This document shows, in pieces, positions 1-9,063 of a DNA stretch of 64,000 bases. Position 1 is the stretch's first letter, and each line of letters starts with the position of its first letter. Source of the DNA: Sphingopyxis sp. Root154 (GTDB taxonomy: Bacteria > Pseudomonadota > Alphaproteobacteria > Sphingomonadales > Sphingomonadaceae); NCBI RefSeq assembly GCF_001427105.1, contig NZ_LMGI01000002.1:1592651-1656650 (forward strand). The letters run 5' to 3'. A program made the position numbers and the translations under genes. Under the pieces are notes generated by a model, which ran no database searches, was not told where the DNA came from, and saw only the letters and a list, made by a program, of their open reading frames with translations.

Positions 1-1
1 T

Positions 2-238
2 CGCAGCATGGGCGCGGCCTATGCATCCGCTCCCGTTCGCATCAATGCCATCTGTCCCGGTGGATTCACGAGCGACCTTTTCCCGCCCGCGCTTCACGCG
101 ATCGACAGTCTGACGCCGCATGACGTGGCGCTCGAGACGATTGATCTTCTGTTGCGCGGGGCGACCGGCGAGATCCGGCTGATTCTGACGAAGGGCCAGC
201 CTGCGGTGACGGTGGCCCCGCCAGCTCTCGCAGGATAG
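2..238 (+). CDS. Short-chain dehydrogenase/reductase, 3' end only
   Basis: Only the last 78 or so residues are inside the window; the gene starts to the left. The reading frame runs from base 2 to the stop at 236-238. The visible part has the late SDR motif RINAICPGGF, the stretch after the catalytic Tyr-Lys pair where the nicotinamide end of the cofactor is held, followed by a short C-terminal tail. The N-terminal Rossmann glycine motif and active site lie outside, so substrate cannot be judged. Another SDR such as an oxidoreductase of a hydroxy-acid or steroid type is equally possible. Confidence 0.7.
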   Translation, partial: RSMGAAYASAPVRINAICPGGFTSDLFPPALHAIDSLTPHDVALETIDLLLRGATGEIRLILTKGQPAVTVAPPALAG

Positions 239-408
239 TATCCGGCGCGGCGCTTGACGCGGCGCGCGCTCGATTTTCACGTCGCAATGCCTTCGGTTTG
301 CGCTGCGGCGCACCGGATTCGCGTCGCGACTAGGGCGTGTAAAAGTTGGAGCGGCAAACGGTACAGCGGAGAGGGCCGCTTCGGCGGCGCCCCTCTTCGC
401 TGCACATG

Positions 409-2931
409 TCAGAAGCGGAACGTGGCTTGCAGCGTCACCAGCCGCGGGACCGGGGAATCGGACGTGATGTCGCCGGGGGTTCCCAGCGGCTTGTCGGTGT
501 TGGCCGGCGCATACCAGCGATCGTCGAAGAGGTTGGTCGCGATGAGCGCGATCTGCCAGCTCTCGTCGAGACGGCTCAGGCGCAGCGATGCGTTGACAAC
601 TTCGTGAGGTTCGCCACCGGGCGAATAAGGAATCAGCCACGCTGGGGTCCGGTTGTAAAAATAGCCGTCCACCGTGACGCCAATGCCCCAATCGGCACTG
701 ATCGGCGTTTCATAGCTGACGCCAGCGATCGCCTGGAAGGGAGCGGGACCATAACGCAGGCCCGTCATATATCGTGCCCTTCCGGTCCCCGTCGCATAGC
801 ATGAGCCCGAGGCCTTCGGCGTTCCCGGCACGGGCGCAGGGAGCACAGTCTGACCGGCGTAGCATTGTGCTCCGTCGAAATCGGTAAACTTGAGGTCGGC
901 ATAGGACGCCGCCACGCGCAATGTGAGTTCCGGGGTCGCACGATAGCGGAGCTGGCCCTCGATCCCCCGGTTGCGGGCTCCCCCTGCGTTTTGCGTGAAG
1001 AAGGAAGTGGTCGTCGCGTCGAACGTCTGCACCTGAAGGCCGTCATATTGATAGTGATAGGCCGTGAGGTCGCCGGTCAGCCGCCCGCCAAGCAGCGAGG
1101 CCTTGATACCGAGCTCGCCCCCTTCGACCGTCTCTTCGTCGAACAGGAACGGACGATTGGGGTCGGGCAGCATCGAATAATTGGCTACGGTCGACGGGTT
1201 CGATGCCCCCCCCGAGAGATATCCGGTCTTGTAAGCGCCATAAAGAGTGACATCCGGCGTGACCTTCCAAGTCAGAGTCGCCTCCGGCGACACATTTTCG
1301 CCGTCCAGTTCGGGTCGGTAGCGAAAGCCGGCGGGCGAGAAGGACGGCAGGCGATTGAAGATGTTGCCAATGTCGGTCGACTTTTCTTCGCGCGTCCAGC
1401 GCGCGCCACCCGCCAGCTCAAGGTTGCCGAGGATCGACCAGCGCAGTTGAGCAAAGGCCGAGTAGGTCTTGCCTCGGCTCGTGCCGGTCGAGATGAGCGT
1501 ATCGTAGAAACCGTTGAACGGCCCGGGTCCGGTGAACGGACCGAGCGGTGCGATCTTGGTGCCGGCGACATATTCGCGGCGCTCGGTCTGATAGAAGAGG
1601 CCTGCGGAAAAGTTCAGCGGTCCGTCATAGTTGGAGACGGCGCGGAATTCCTGCGAGAATTGCCAACCCTTGTCGCGCTGCGTGTTCGTCGCCTGACCGA
1701 AGCTCGTATAGTCGAAATTGTCGAACGCGCTGTTGCGATAATCATAATAGCCCGTCACCGAGGTCAGATCGATCGCGCCCACGGCGAGGTCGAGCGTCAG
1801 CGACGAGAGCGACACGCGCGTGCGGCTGAACGGCAGGCCGTCCTGCGGCGCATTGTAGAGATTGCGCGTGATTTCCAGCGGCGGCATGCCGTTGGACGAC
1901 ACGTTGTCGGCCGCGCAATCGCCGAAGGGATCGGAAATGCCGTAGGTGGTAGGTCGCGAGCCCGCGCAGTTAATCACCTCGCGCGTTCCCGAACCGCCAT
2001 TGTTTCGCTCGGTCGAGTAGAGCGATCGAAGTGTGGCGGTGAAATTCTCGGACGGCTTCCACAGGGCGGTCGCGCGGACCGCGGTCGATTTCGTACCCGG
2101 GCCCCATTCATGCCCGGAGCCGGGCAGCAACTGCCCGGCCTCAGCGGGGAACGGATTTGCGCGAGGCTCTGCGACGTAGCGCAAATAGCCATCCTCCATC
2201 CGACTGACGCGGCCTGCAAGGCGGACCGCGAAATTGTCTCCCATCGGCAGGGTCACGGCACCTTCGATCGCGGGGGTATTTGTCTTGAATTGATATTGCG
2301 CGGTAACATAGCCCTCGACTGCGCTCCCAAGCTTGGGCGTCTGGCTGAGGATCGACACGACGCCTGCCGGACTGTTCCGACCAAAGAACAGCGCCTGCGG
2401 CCCCTTGAGCACCTCGATGCGCTGGAGATCGAACTGCGCCATCGTAACGACGCGTCCGCGCGTCAATTGCACGCCGTCAAAGTTCATTGCGACCGGCTGC
2501 TCGTTGCCGAGGTCGTTCGCAAGATTGCCGACGCCGCGGATCGAAAAGCTTCCACCGCTCGATGACGAGGGCGTGCGGGTCAGCTGGACGCCGACCACCT
2601 GGCTCGCGATCGTCGACAGATCGCTGGTCGCGTAGCGCTCCAGCGCCTCGCTCGACAGCGTTGCGGCGGCGACGGGGACGTCGATCAGCCGCTCCTGCGT
2701 ACGGCGGGCCGTGACAATGATTTCGTCGTCGCCTGGTGCGGCGCGCTCAGCGCGTGCCGGGGCGCCTGCGGGTTGGTCAGGCGCGGCCTGCGCCTGCGCG
2801 ATATCCGGGCTGAGGAACGCAAGAGCACTTAGCGAGGCGCCCCACAGATAAATTCCGAACCTGCCGGTGCGGCGCGTTGCTGTGGCGCCCCTGATCGTGA
2901 TTGCGGCCGAATCCGCTCGAATCGTCATCAT
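409..2931 (-). CDS. TonB-dependent outer-membrane receptor
   Basis: An 840-residue receptor, normal length for the sphingomonad TonB receptor group. It opens with a basic N-terminus and hydrophobic segment ending near AQAQA (residues 45-49), a likely signal peptide, then a TonB-box-like DEIIVTARR at about 69-77. A plug domain follows (SIRGVGN; IEVLKGPQALFFGRNSPAG around residues 125-190), and a long beta-barrel ends in a C-terminal aromatic, ATFRF, typical of BamA-dependent barrels. GGGAGAT sits a few bases before the ATG pair at 2931. It lies downstream of the ferredoxin and SDR genes on the same strand but 271 bases away, so it probably has its own promoter. The ligand is unknown; the neighbourhood suggests an aromatic or terpenoid-like compound, which is inference. 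Confidence 0.93.
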   Translation of the reverse strand: MMTIRADSAAITIRGATATRRTGRFGIYLWGASLSALAFLSPDIAQAQAAPDQPAGAPARAERAAPGDDEIIVTARRTQERLIDVPVAAATLSSEALERYATSDLSTIASQVVGVQLTRTPSSSSGGSFSIRGVGNLANDLGNEQPVAMNFDGVQLTRGRVVTMAQFDLQRIEVLKGPQALFFGRNSPAGVVSILSQTPKLGSAVEGYVTAQYQFKTNTPAIEGAVTLPMGDNFAVRLAGRVSRMEDGYLRYVAEPRANPFPAEAGQLLPGSGHEWGPGTKSTAVRATALWKPSENFTATLRSLYSTERNNGGSGTREVINCAGSRPTTYGISDPFGDCAADNVSSNGMPPLEITRNLYNAPQDGLPFSRTRVSLSSLTLDLAVGAIDLTSVTGYYDYRNSAFDNFDYTSFGQATNTQRDKGWQFSQEFRAVSNYDGPLNFSAGLFYQTERREYVAGTKIAPLGPFTGPGPFNGFYDTLISTGTSRGKTYSAFAQLRWSILGNLELAGGARWTREEKSTDIGNIFNRLPSFSPAGFRYRPELDGENVSPEATLTWKVTPDVTLYGAYKTGYLSGGASNPSTVANYSMLPDPNRPFLFDEETVEGGELGIKASLLGGRLTGDLTAYHYQYDGLQVQTFDATTTSFFTQNAGGARNRGIEGQLRYRATPELTLRVAASYADLKFTDFDGAQCYAGQTVLPAPVPGTPKASGSCYATGTGRARYMTGLRYGPAPFQAIAGVSYETPISADWGIGVTVDGYFYNRTPAWLIPYSPGGEPHEVVNASLRLSRLDESWQIALIATNLFDDRWYAPANTDKPLGTPGDITSDSPVPRLVTLQATFRF

Positions 2932-3063
2932 TCGATCTCCCTCTCCCTAGTGCATCTTGCGTGCAGCGCCTCCTTAAAATGGAGGACGTGTTATACAATG
3001 CTCTCGACACACTCAGAGTCAAGTACGGATTGGAGAGTATTCTCTGCTATCAAGCCTAGGAAA

Positions 3064-3090
3064 TTGTGAATAAAGAGAATATTATCACAA
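3064..3090. promoter_or_regulatory. Inverted repeat TTGTGA-N15-TCACAA upstream of the TonB receptor
   Basis: TTGTGA (3064-3069) and TCACAA (3085-3090) form a 6-bp inverted repeat in an AT-rich patch, between the ferredoxin stop and the receptor start on the minus strand. It could be an operator for the receptor gene or part of a weak terminator of the upstream unit. No regulator can be assigned. Confidence 0.3.
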
Positions 3091-3202
3091 GCTATATTCA
3101 GGGATTCGTATTTGCGTTCCCGCGCCAATGCACAGGGTCACGGTGAGATCACCTGCCGCAGACGAAATGGCACCCACGCGCGCACGCCATGAAAAGGCCG
3201 AC

Positions 3203-3523
3203 CTATCGCTGGCTTTCGGGAATGGATACGATGAGACCGTCGAGGGCATCGGTAACCCGGACTTGGCAGGAGAGCCTGCTGCTGTCCCGAGGTTCATGGG
3301 CCAGATCAAGCATGGCTTCCTCGATGTCGGTGCGCGGCCCTGCCGCCTGCAGCCACTCCGCCGCTACATACACATGACAGGTGGCGCAGGCGCATACGCC
3401 GCCGCAATCGGCTTCAATGCCGTCGACGCCGTTGTTCACTGCGGCTTCCATCAAGGATGTACCCGCCTGCGCGTCGACAGCCCGCTCTGTGCCGTCGGGT
3501 TCGATAAAGATGATCTTCGCCAT
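3203..3523 (-). CDS. 2Fe-2S ferredoxin, adrenodoxin/putidaredoxin type
   Basis: This 106-residue protein is the full length of the vertebrate-type 2Fe-2S ferredoxins that feed cytochromes P450 and Rieske oxygenases. The cluster ligands are visible as C40-X5-C46-X2-C49 followed by C86 (DCGGVCACATCHVY, then SCQV). C44 is an extra cysteine in the loop. The start MAKIIFIEPDG at 3523 matches the family N-terminus; longer in-frame extensions run into the upstream SDR region and are not credible. It follows the SDR gene by 98 bases on the same strand and is probably co-transcribed. The Rieske oxygenase at 5741-7138 is the nearest possible electron acceptor. No ferredoxin reductase is present, so one elsewhere must serve. 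Confidence 0.93.
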   Translation of the reverse strand: MAKIIFIEPDGTERAVDAQAGTSLMEAAVNNGVDGIEADCGGVCACATCHVYVAAEWLQAAGPRTDIEEAMLDLAHEPRDSSRLSCQVRVTDALDGLIVSIPESQR

Positions 3524-3621
3524 GTACCGTGTCGTCCTTGTCCGGCGCCATCTCAGAGAGACCCGTCCCGTCACCACCCTGCGGTCGCGCCGCGCGAAGC
3601 GGGGCTCCGAGCAAGTTTGCT

Positions 3622-4356
3622 TCAGCTTGCAAATTGCTCGTTGTTCACGGTCACCGCATCCCCGGAAAGACTGTCGTTCTCGATGATGCGCTGGACGTGC
3701 GCGGCGATCTCGTCCGGTTCCAACATGCGTATGGACTGCAAGATCGGTTTCAGCCACGGCGCATCCTTCGCGACGATGGCCGTGTCGGTCACTGCCGGAC
3801 ATAACGGTATAACGCGAATGCCGAACTCTTCGTGAAGCGGTTGGCACGACTCGGAGTAAGCCAGAATGCCGCGCTTCGAGGCCGCATAAGCGGGATCCTT
3901 CGGCAGAGGACCGAAGGCGGCAGTCGACGAGGTGTTAATGATGACGCCAGGGGCCGCGCGCGCGCGCAGGAAGCCTACACCCATCTTCGTACCGATCATC
4001 ATGGCTAGCAGATTGATCTGAACGGCCTTGATCATGCGTGCGATATCGTCGTCGGGGAAATCGGGCGGACCGCCCATGATGCCGGCATTGTTATGAATGA
4101 TGTCGAGTCCTCCGCTCCGGCGCTCGGCCCGGCCATACATGGCCATCGCCGCAGCCGTGTCAGAGAGGTCCACGGTTTCGATCAGAGCTTCGGTCCCGAA
4201 GCTCCGGATCTCGCTGGCGAGCTCCTCGAGCCCTGGCTCATCAATATCCGCGACAACGACAGTCGCGGCCCCTTGCCGGGCCAGCATGAGTGCGCACGCT
4301 CGGCCGATTCCGGCGCTGGCGCCGGTCACCAGGGCGCGCTTTCCTTTGATTTCCAT
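3622..4356 (-). CDS. Short-chain dehydrogenase/reductase (classical SDR)
   Basis: A 244-residue classical SDR. The cofactor motif TGASAGIG is at 11-18, NNAG at 89-92, a Ser in NTSS at about 143-144, and the catalytic pair Y157-X3-K161 (YAASK). The residue after the second beta strand is Asp (VADID), which usually favours NAD over NADP. The region after the active site has CPAVTDT instead of the common PG motif, a mild variation. It would oxidise a secondary alcohol to a ketone or the reverse in the cytoplasm. It is divergent from another SDR at 4728, with a perfect palindrome in the shared upstream region, and is followed by the ferredoxin gene. Confidence 0.9.
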   Translation of the reverse strand: MEIKGKRALVTGASAGIGRACALMLARQGAATVVVADIDEPGLEELASEIRSFGTEALIETVDLSDTAAAMAMYGRAERRSGGLDIIHNNAGIMGGPPDFPDDDIARMIKAVQINLLAMMIGTKMGVGFLRARAAPGVIINTSSTAAFGPLPKDPAYAASKRGILAYSESCQPLHEEFGIRVIPLCPAVTDTAIVAKDAPWLKPILQSIRMLEPDEIAAHVQRIIENDSLSGDAVTVNNEQFAS

Positions 4357-4727
4357 CTGTCTCTCCCGACCTTCGACTCTTTGGGCGCGCCACGGGTCGC
4401 CGCATCCGCGCCCAGATCCGCCTTCGGGTCTGTTTCGGCGAACCTGTCCAGTGAGGCAATTTATACCTCTTGTGCTAATATCATTAGCACCGTCTTGGCA
4501 AGAAGGAAGATACCCAGTTTCAGGGCGGGGCCGCGACCTCTTCAGCCTGCCCCCAAGGCGGGATTGGCCATGGAGGATTTACCTCGTGCATCGTCGGGGT
4601 TTCCAGAATCTACATCTTGGTGCATTATTATTCTTGCGCCGGGCATATCGCGCCCGGTCCACGATGCCGCCACGCGGTGGGGGCCAGTCATGCGCAAGCG
4701 CTCACAGGATCGGGAACGGGAGAGTAT
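4357..4727. other. Divergent promoter region between two SDR genes
   Basis: 371 bases without a gene. Apart from the palindrome at 4472-4490 I see only G+C-rich leader for the left gene and a longer, less structured leader (about 240 bases) for the right gene. In-frame extensions of the right SDR into this region lack family similarity. Confidence 0.6.
4472..4490. promoter_or_regulatory. Perfect palindromic operator GTGCTAAT-ATC-ATTAGCAC
   Basis: An 8-3-8 perfect inverted repeat in an AT-rich patch about 115 bases before the left SDR start and 240 before the right one. The size and symmetry fit a dimeric repressor such as TetR, GntR or MarR. I found no second copy in the window and no regulator gene next to it, so the regulator is unknown. 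Confidence 0.6.
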
Positions 4728-5510
4728 ATGACGACAGACAAGGCGGGCCGGGTCGCGGGCCAGACGGCGTTCGTAACCGGCGCTGCGTCGGGCATCGGCC
4801 GCGCGATCGCCGAACGATTAGCCGACGAGGGAGCGCGGGTGGTGCTGGCGGATGTCAGTGTCGAGGCGGGAGAAGCGCTCGCGGCGAAGCTGCGCGGTGA
4901 AAGCCGGACCGCGATGTTCGAGCGGCTCGACGTGACCCGCGAGGACGAGTGGCAGCGTGCGATAGCTTCGGTGGTCGCAACATTCGGCGGCCTCGACATT
5001 CTCGTCAATTGCGCCGGCGTCGCGGCGGGCGGGCAGGAACTGCTTCAGCATGATTTCGCAACATGGCGGCGGACGCTGGCGATCAACCTCGATGGCGTCT
5101 TTCTTGGCCTGCGCCATGGCGGCGCGGCTATTGTCGCAAAAGGCGGCGGATCGATAATCAATATCAGCTCGGTCGCGAGCAGGGCGGCCGTGGTGCGGGG
5201 CGCCGCCTATTGCGCGTCGAAAGCGGGCGTCGCGCAGCTCACGAAGGTGGCCGCGCTCGAATGGGCACCGCTCGGCGTGCGGGTCAATTCGGTTCACCCG
5301 GGTTATGTGGAGACACCGCTGGTTGCGGAACTGATGCGTCAGGCTCCCGACAGCGAGGCGATGCACGCCGCGGCAATCGCGCGCCATCCGCTGGGCCGGC
5401 TCGGGCTTCCGCACGAGATCGCCAACGCGGTTCTGTTTTTCGCGAGCGACGAGGCAAGCTTCGCGACCGGCGCCGAGCTGATTGTCGACGGAGGCTATGC
5501 GCTGCCTTGA
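4728..5510 (+). CDS. Short-chain dehydrogenase/reductase (classical SDR)
   Basis: 260 residues from the ATG at 4728, which gives the usual N-terminus (MTTDKAGRVAGQTAFVTGA) after GGGAGAG; an upstream in-frame ATG at 4617 adds a non-homologous tail. Motifs: TGAASGIG 17-24, NCAG 94-97, S148 in NISS, Y161-X3-K165 (YCASK), HPGYVETPL after the active site, and the C-terminal DGGYALP seen in many 3-oxoacyl-ACP reductase-like and 3-alpha/20-beta-hydroxysteroid dehydrogenase-like SDRs. Asp after strand 2 (LADVS) suggests NAD use. It is convergent with the Rieske oxygenase. A dihydrodiol or hydroxysteroid-type substrate is possible but not shown. Confidence 0.92.
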   Translation: MTTDKAGRVAGQTAFVTGAASGIGRAIAERLADEGARVVLADVSVEAGEALAAKLRGESRTAMFERLDVTREDEWQRAIASVVATFGGLDILVNCAGVAAGGQELLQHDFATWRRTLAINLDGVFLGLRHGGAAIVAKGGGSIINISSVASRAAVVRGAAYCASKAGVAQLTKVAALEWAPLGVRVNSVHPGYVETPLVAELMRQAPDSEAMHAAAIARHPLGRLGLPHEIANAVLFFASDEASFATGAELIVDGGYALP

Positions 5511-5740
5511 ATTCCCTTCGTGTCGCTGAGGCTTCGCGCCGTAAGTCGCGACATTCCGTTGCCATGGATCGAATCGACGACGAACCGACCAAGGCATGGA
5601 CCACGCTATTTGCTTCGATGAAGGCGGCAGCGGGGCGACGAAATTCGAGGCGCTCGCGCCGCTGATGATGTATTGTCACTTAGTCTCGGGACGGCAAACT
5701 TGACGCCGAAAAGTTCCGGACGTCGCGCTGTGACCGCCGA

Positions 5741-7138
5741 CTAATCCAGAACTGCGGCCTCGCCCGTGGCGATGTAGCGATCGAGCATCAGATGTAGCGA
5801 ACGAATCTTCTGCTCCGAATAGCGGCCGAGATGGACCAGCCCATTTTCCGAAGCCTCGAGGCCCGCCTGCACTTGCGGCAGGTTCAGCATGTCCTGCTCG
5901 AAAACCGCCGCGAGTGCGGGCCCCAGAATATCGTTGGCAAGGGACATCGACTCGTCAAGGCCGATTTCGAAGGCGGCGGCCGGCCGCGGACGCTCGCCGC
6001 TCGCCGGCACCGGTTTCAGGATCATGATGTCCATGATCGCTTCGTCGGTCGCGAGTCCACTGGGCCGCCACCGATATACGATGTTTGAGACATAGCCCGC
6101 CCAGAATGACATGTTCGGGAACACGTCATAAAGGATCGAGTCGATCATTTCTCCGTCCGCGGCATCGTCGAATTTTCTGCCGGTATCGGAGGCAAGAGTT
6201 TGCCGCGCAAGTTCAGCCAAGGTCGCGCGCGCGGTAGCGCCTGCGGCAAGTTTCACGCCTCCGTCGACATCGATGCGCGTCCGCGCCCCCGTGAGATGAT
6301 CGAATATCTCCTGCTCGCTCAGCGGCGCGATAAACGGGCTGGCAATTCCGGTGGCCGAAAACTGGCGAGACACATAGTCGTTGGGACAATCAAACTGGCT
6401 GTTTGCGTCGCCGATCCCGGGCAGAATTTGCGGATGGGTCGTGATGCTGTGAAAGGATTCGGCAAAGGCCTCCGACAACGCCTTCCAATTGCATCGGCAC
6501 TTTTTCTGGACCCAAACGGCGCGGTAGCGGGAGGCAAAATCGAACCGGGCGAAGTCTTCGGCGAGAGGAGCGATCACGTCCAACAGCGGTTTCGCGTTGC
6601 GATCGAAATTGACGAACACGAAGCCGCCCCATGTGTCGACGAGCGCTTCTGGCAGGCCAAATTGTTCGGCCTCGATGTGCGGAAAATCCCACGGAACCGG
6701 ATTGCTCTTATATGCACCGTCTATGGCCCAAGTGAAGGCATGATAAGGGCATTTGAACTCGCTCCGACAGCCCTTGCCCGTCACCAGCTTGCGGCCGCGA
6801 TGGAGACAGACATTGTGCAATGCCTTGATCGACCCATCCTCCTGTCGGACGATAATCAGCGATTTTCCGGCGACTTCGTAAACGTGAAAGTCACCAGGCT
6901 TCGGAATATCTTCCTCGCGACAGGCAAATTGCCACGTCTTCAACCATACGTGTCGGACTTCCTTCTCGAAAAAGGCCCTGCTCGTGTAGCGCTCGGCCTC
7001 GATGGTCATCGCACCATCGCCTAGCTGGCGGCCTTCGCGCATATAGTCCGGCACCGGCCGCGTGTCGCGCGCAAGGACATCTTCGTATGAGTCGGCGGGG
7101 TGCCTGTCTTCGCGGAAATTCATCGCCTGATCGGTCAT
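5741..7138 (-). CDS. Rieske non-haem iron oxygenase, alpha subunit
   Basis: A 465-residue ring-hydroxylating oxygenase alpha subunit. The Rieske centre is C111-X-H113 (CLHRG) and C130-X2-H133 (CPYHAF), about 17 residues apart as expected. The catalytic domain shows NWKALSEAFAESFHSITTH, giving mononuclear iron ligands H230 and H235, with Glu227 where many family members have the Asp that couples the two centres. A likely third ligand lies in FEQDMLNLPQVQ near residue 430. No beta subunit, ferredoxin or reductase is adjacent, so it is probably an alpha-only oxygenase using separate electron carriers such as the ferredoxin at 3203. It adds O2 to an aromatic or cyclic substrate in the cytoplasm. 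GGGAG precedes the ATG at 7138. Confidence 0.93.
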   Translation of the reverse strand: MTDQAMNFREDRHPADSYEDVLARDTRPVPDYMREGRQLGDGAMTIEAERYTSRAFFEKEVRHVWLKTWQFACREEDIPKPGDFHVYEVAGKSLIIVRQEDGSIKALHNVCLHRGRKLVTGKGCRSEFKCPYHAFTWAIDGAYKSNPVPWDFPHIEAEQFGLPEALVDTWGGFVFVNFDRNAKPLLDVIAPLAEDFARFDFASRYRAVWVQKKCRCNWKALSEAFAESFHSITTHPQILPGIGDANSQFDCPNDYVSRQFSATGIASPFIAPLSEQEIFDHLTGARTRIDVDGGVKLAAGATARATLAELARQTLASDTGRKFDDAADGEMIDSILYDVFPNMSFWAGYVSNIVYRWRPSGLATDEAIMDIMILKPVPASGERPRPAAAFEIGLDESMSLANDILGPALAAVFEQDMLNLPQVQAGLEASENGLVHLGRYSEQKIRSLHLMLDRYIATGEAAVLD

Positions 7139-7688
7139 ATTGGGCTCCCGGTTTGCCGGTGCGATTCCGCTCGCCGGCTATTCCTATGCGCTAAGGCTAA
7201 GTCCCCGGAGGGAGCGGAGTCAATCCATTTGTATAACGCGCTGTCAAAATGATCCTCCGGTTGGGGAAGGCGTCAACCCAGCGGCCGTCGGCTCGCGCGG
7301 CAAATCCAGTCGCAGGCGCGGGCCAGTTTTTGGCACTCGAATGTCTCCGGAGGCGCAGCTTCGGCGCTCATACTTTGGTGGCAGCATTTGCCCTGACCGG
7401 ATGCGAGTGGGCCGCGGGGCATCGCGCCCGAGCTTGCCGCGAGCGGTATCAGTTTCCGATCATAAGCCCGCAGCGGTGCCGAATACCGCGGCAGGGCACG
7501 CCGCGACACGCGTAGACGCACGTGTAGCGGCGCTGCGATCGCCCGATCTCGTCCACCACTGGGATTTTAATGGCCGATTGACGATCAATCAAATGACACT
7601 TTACTCGAACAGCGCACCGGATGGAGGCGGCTTCGATACCTGCGGCCGCCGCGAAACCGAGAGCTCCGCCTGGCCCGTCTGCAGCGGA
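7139..7688. other. Gene-free 550-base stretch upstream of the Rieske gene
   Basis: No protein family is recognisable in any frame here. The part nearest the Rieske start contains TTGTATAACG-like AT-rich sequence that could be promoter. The only clear structure is the 15-bp palindrome GATTGA-CGA-TCAATC at 7576-7590, beside a locally AT-rich stretch close to the end of the MpaB-like gene. It could be an operator or the remnant of a lost promoter. Confidence 0.45.
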
Positions 7689-9023
7689 TTATTCGGCGGC
7701 CACAGGAGCAGCGGACGGGCGATATTGGGCGGCATCGGATGTGAACTTGGCATGCCCATAGCTGGCGAGCTGAGCCTCGAGCTTTGCAACCAGTCGGCGG
7801 TCGGCAATGTCCCGTAAACCCGGGATGTGGGCAGCAAACGAATAGAGACGCATTCGCGTATAGATGAACAGGCCCGCGATCGCCGCCAGCGCAACATCGC
7901 GGGTGGTCAGTATCACGCCGATCGATGCCGCTTTCGTCTTGTCGCCACCCATGAAGCTTTTGACGAAGAACAGCTTTGCAAACGCCAGCTCGAAGGTTTC
8001 GTGGATCCGCGCGCTGCGCGAATTGTCCGCCCGCAGATCGGCCGCCATCGTCGCGCGCAGCAATTCGCCGCAGGTGCTATCGTCATATCCGCTTCGCAAT
8101 GTGCCGCTGCGCGCATTCATCAAGTCGACAATGCCCTGCGGTGTATCGGCGAGCAAATCTTCGGGTAGGCCAAGAAGGAAGCAGCGATAGCGCGCGAGTT
8201 CGACCATTGCGCGTTCGCGGCGCGTGAACTGTTGACGCCCCGCCTTGATCATCTTGTAGGACAGAAGGAAGATCGAAATCAGGCCGGCGGGCATCTGATC
8301 CACCTGCGGGATGGGAATGCCATAGACCGCCATATCCCAATCCTTCGAACGCCGTAGTACATTCGCGCGAACCATCGAATGCATCAGCCGAACCATTGCC
8401 GCCGATCTAAAGCCTGGGCCAAAACGCTCCAGCGCGCCCGGCAGCACCGAAGTGGTGAAGAAGGTCGCAGTATCCTTGACCCTCCGGCCCGCGGTCTGGC
8501 TCGACAATGTGCCGGTTATCGCCATCGGCAGCGCGGCATATTTGTTCATGAAAGTCGCGATGAACCCGCCGCGGATGATGAACGGACCAAGGTTTGCGGC
8601 AGCATTGCGATCAATACGAGCGCCCTCCTCGACCAACATCATATCGAGCCAATCGGGAACGCGTTCCATATCCCGGATGAAGGCGACGAGTTCGGGCGGC
8701 GCGCCTGGCACATTCTCCACGCCACGGTCGCACGCGAGCGTCAACATGTCGACGAGTTTACGAAAACCATGTTCGCGCATCAGAGCGGCATAGGCGTCGG
8801 CAGGGACATCCCCCATCATTGTATAGGCGCGGATGAACTCGACGCGTTCGGGGTTCGCAAGCAGCGCGGCGCGGTCTTGTTCCGCCAAAGCGGTCGCATC
8901 GCCCGGGGCCGCGGCGAAGCGCTCGGGGACGGCACGGAAGTCGACCTCCCCAAACATCGCGGGTACGCGTTCACGTTGCGACTCCACCCTATTCCAAAGG
9001 CCGTCAAGCGCGACACGTGCCAT
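7689..9023 (-). CDS. MpaB/DUF2236-family oxygenase-like protein (latex-clearing-protein relative)
   Basis: A 444-residue member of the DUF2236 family, whose characterised relatives are the fungal MpaB oxygenase and the bacterial rubber oxygenase Lcp, b-type haem proteins. Seen here: RVKDTATFFTTSV, the GIPIPQVDQMPAGLISIFLLSYK block resembling the family's GIPINQ motif, and a histidine-poor but Arg-rich mid section, with hydrophobic helices in the C-terminal part (LAAIAGLFIYTRMRLYSF). Members usually cleave C=C bonds or oxidise terpenoid or polyketide side chains with O2. It is divergent from the TetR gene at 9133 with twin operator-like sites between them, so it is the likely target of that repressor. 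Substrate unknown. Confidence 0.8.
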   Translation of the reverse strand: MARVALDGLWNRVESQRERVPAMFGEVDFRAVPERFAAAPGDATALAEQDRAALLANPERVEFIRAYTMMGDVPADAYAALMREHGFRKLVDMLTLACDRGVENVPGAPPELVAFIRDMERVPDWLDMMLVEEGARIDRNAAANLGPFIIRGGFIATFMNKYAALPMAITGTLSSQTAGRRVKDTATFFTTSVLPGALERFGPGFRSAAMVRLMHSMVRANVLRRSKDWDMAVYGIPIPQVDQMPAGLISIFLLSYKMIKAGRQQFTRRERAMVELARYRCFLLGLPEDLLADTPQGIVDLMNARSGTLRSGYDDSTCGELLRATMAADLRADNSRSARIHETFELAFAKLFFVKSFMGGDKTKAASIGVILTTRDVALAAIAGLFIYTRMRLYSFAAHIPGLRDIADRRLVAKLEAQLASYGHAKFTSDAAQYRPSAAPVAAE

Positions 9024-9063
9024 AATTTTCCCTTCCTCTCGACCTTCGGAGGCTCAACATATA

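Noticed and set aside
865..2565. A 566-codon open frame on the plus strand opposite the first TonB receptor
   Set aside because: It is the G+C-rich antisense shadow of the receptor: no family motif, rich in Arg and short repeats, and the opposite strand encodes a complete receptor.
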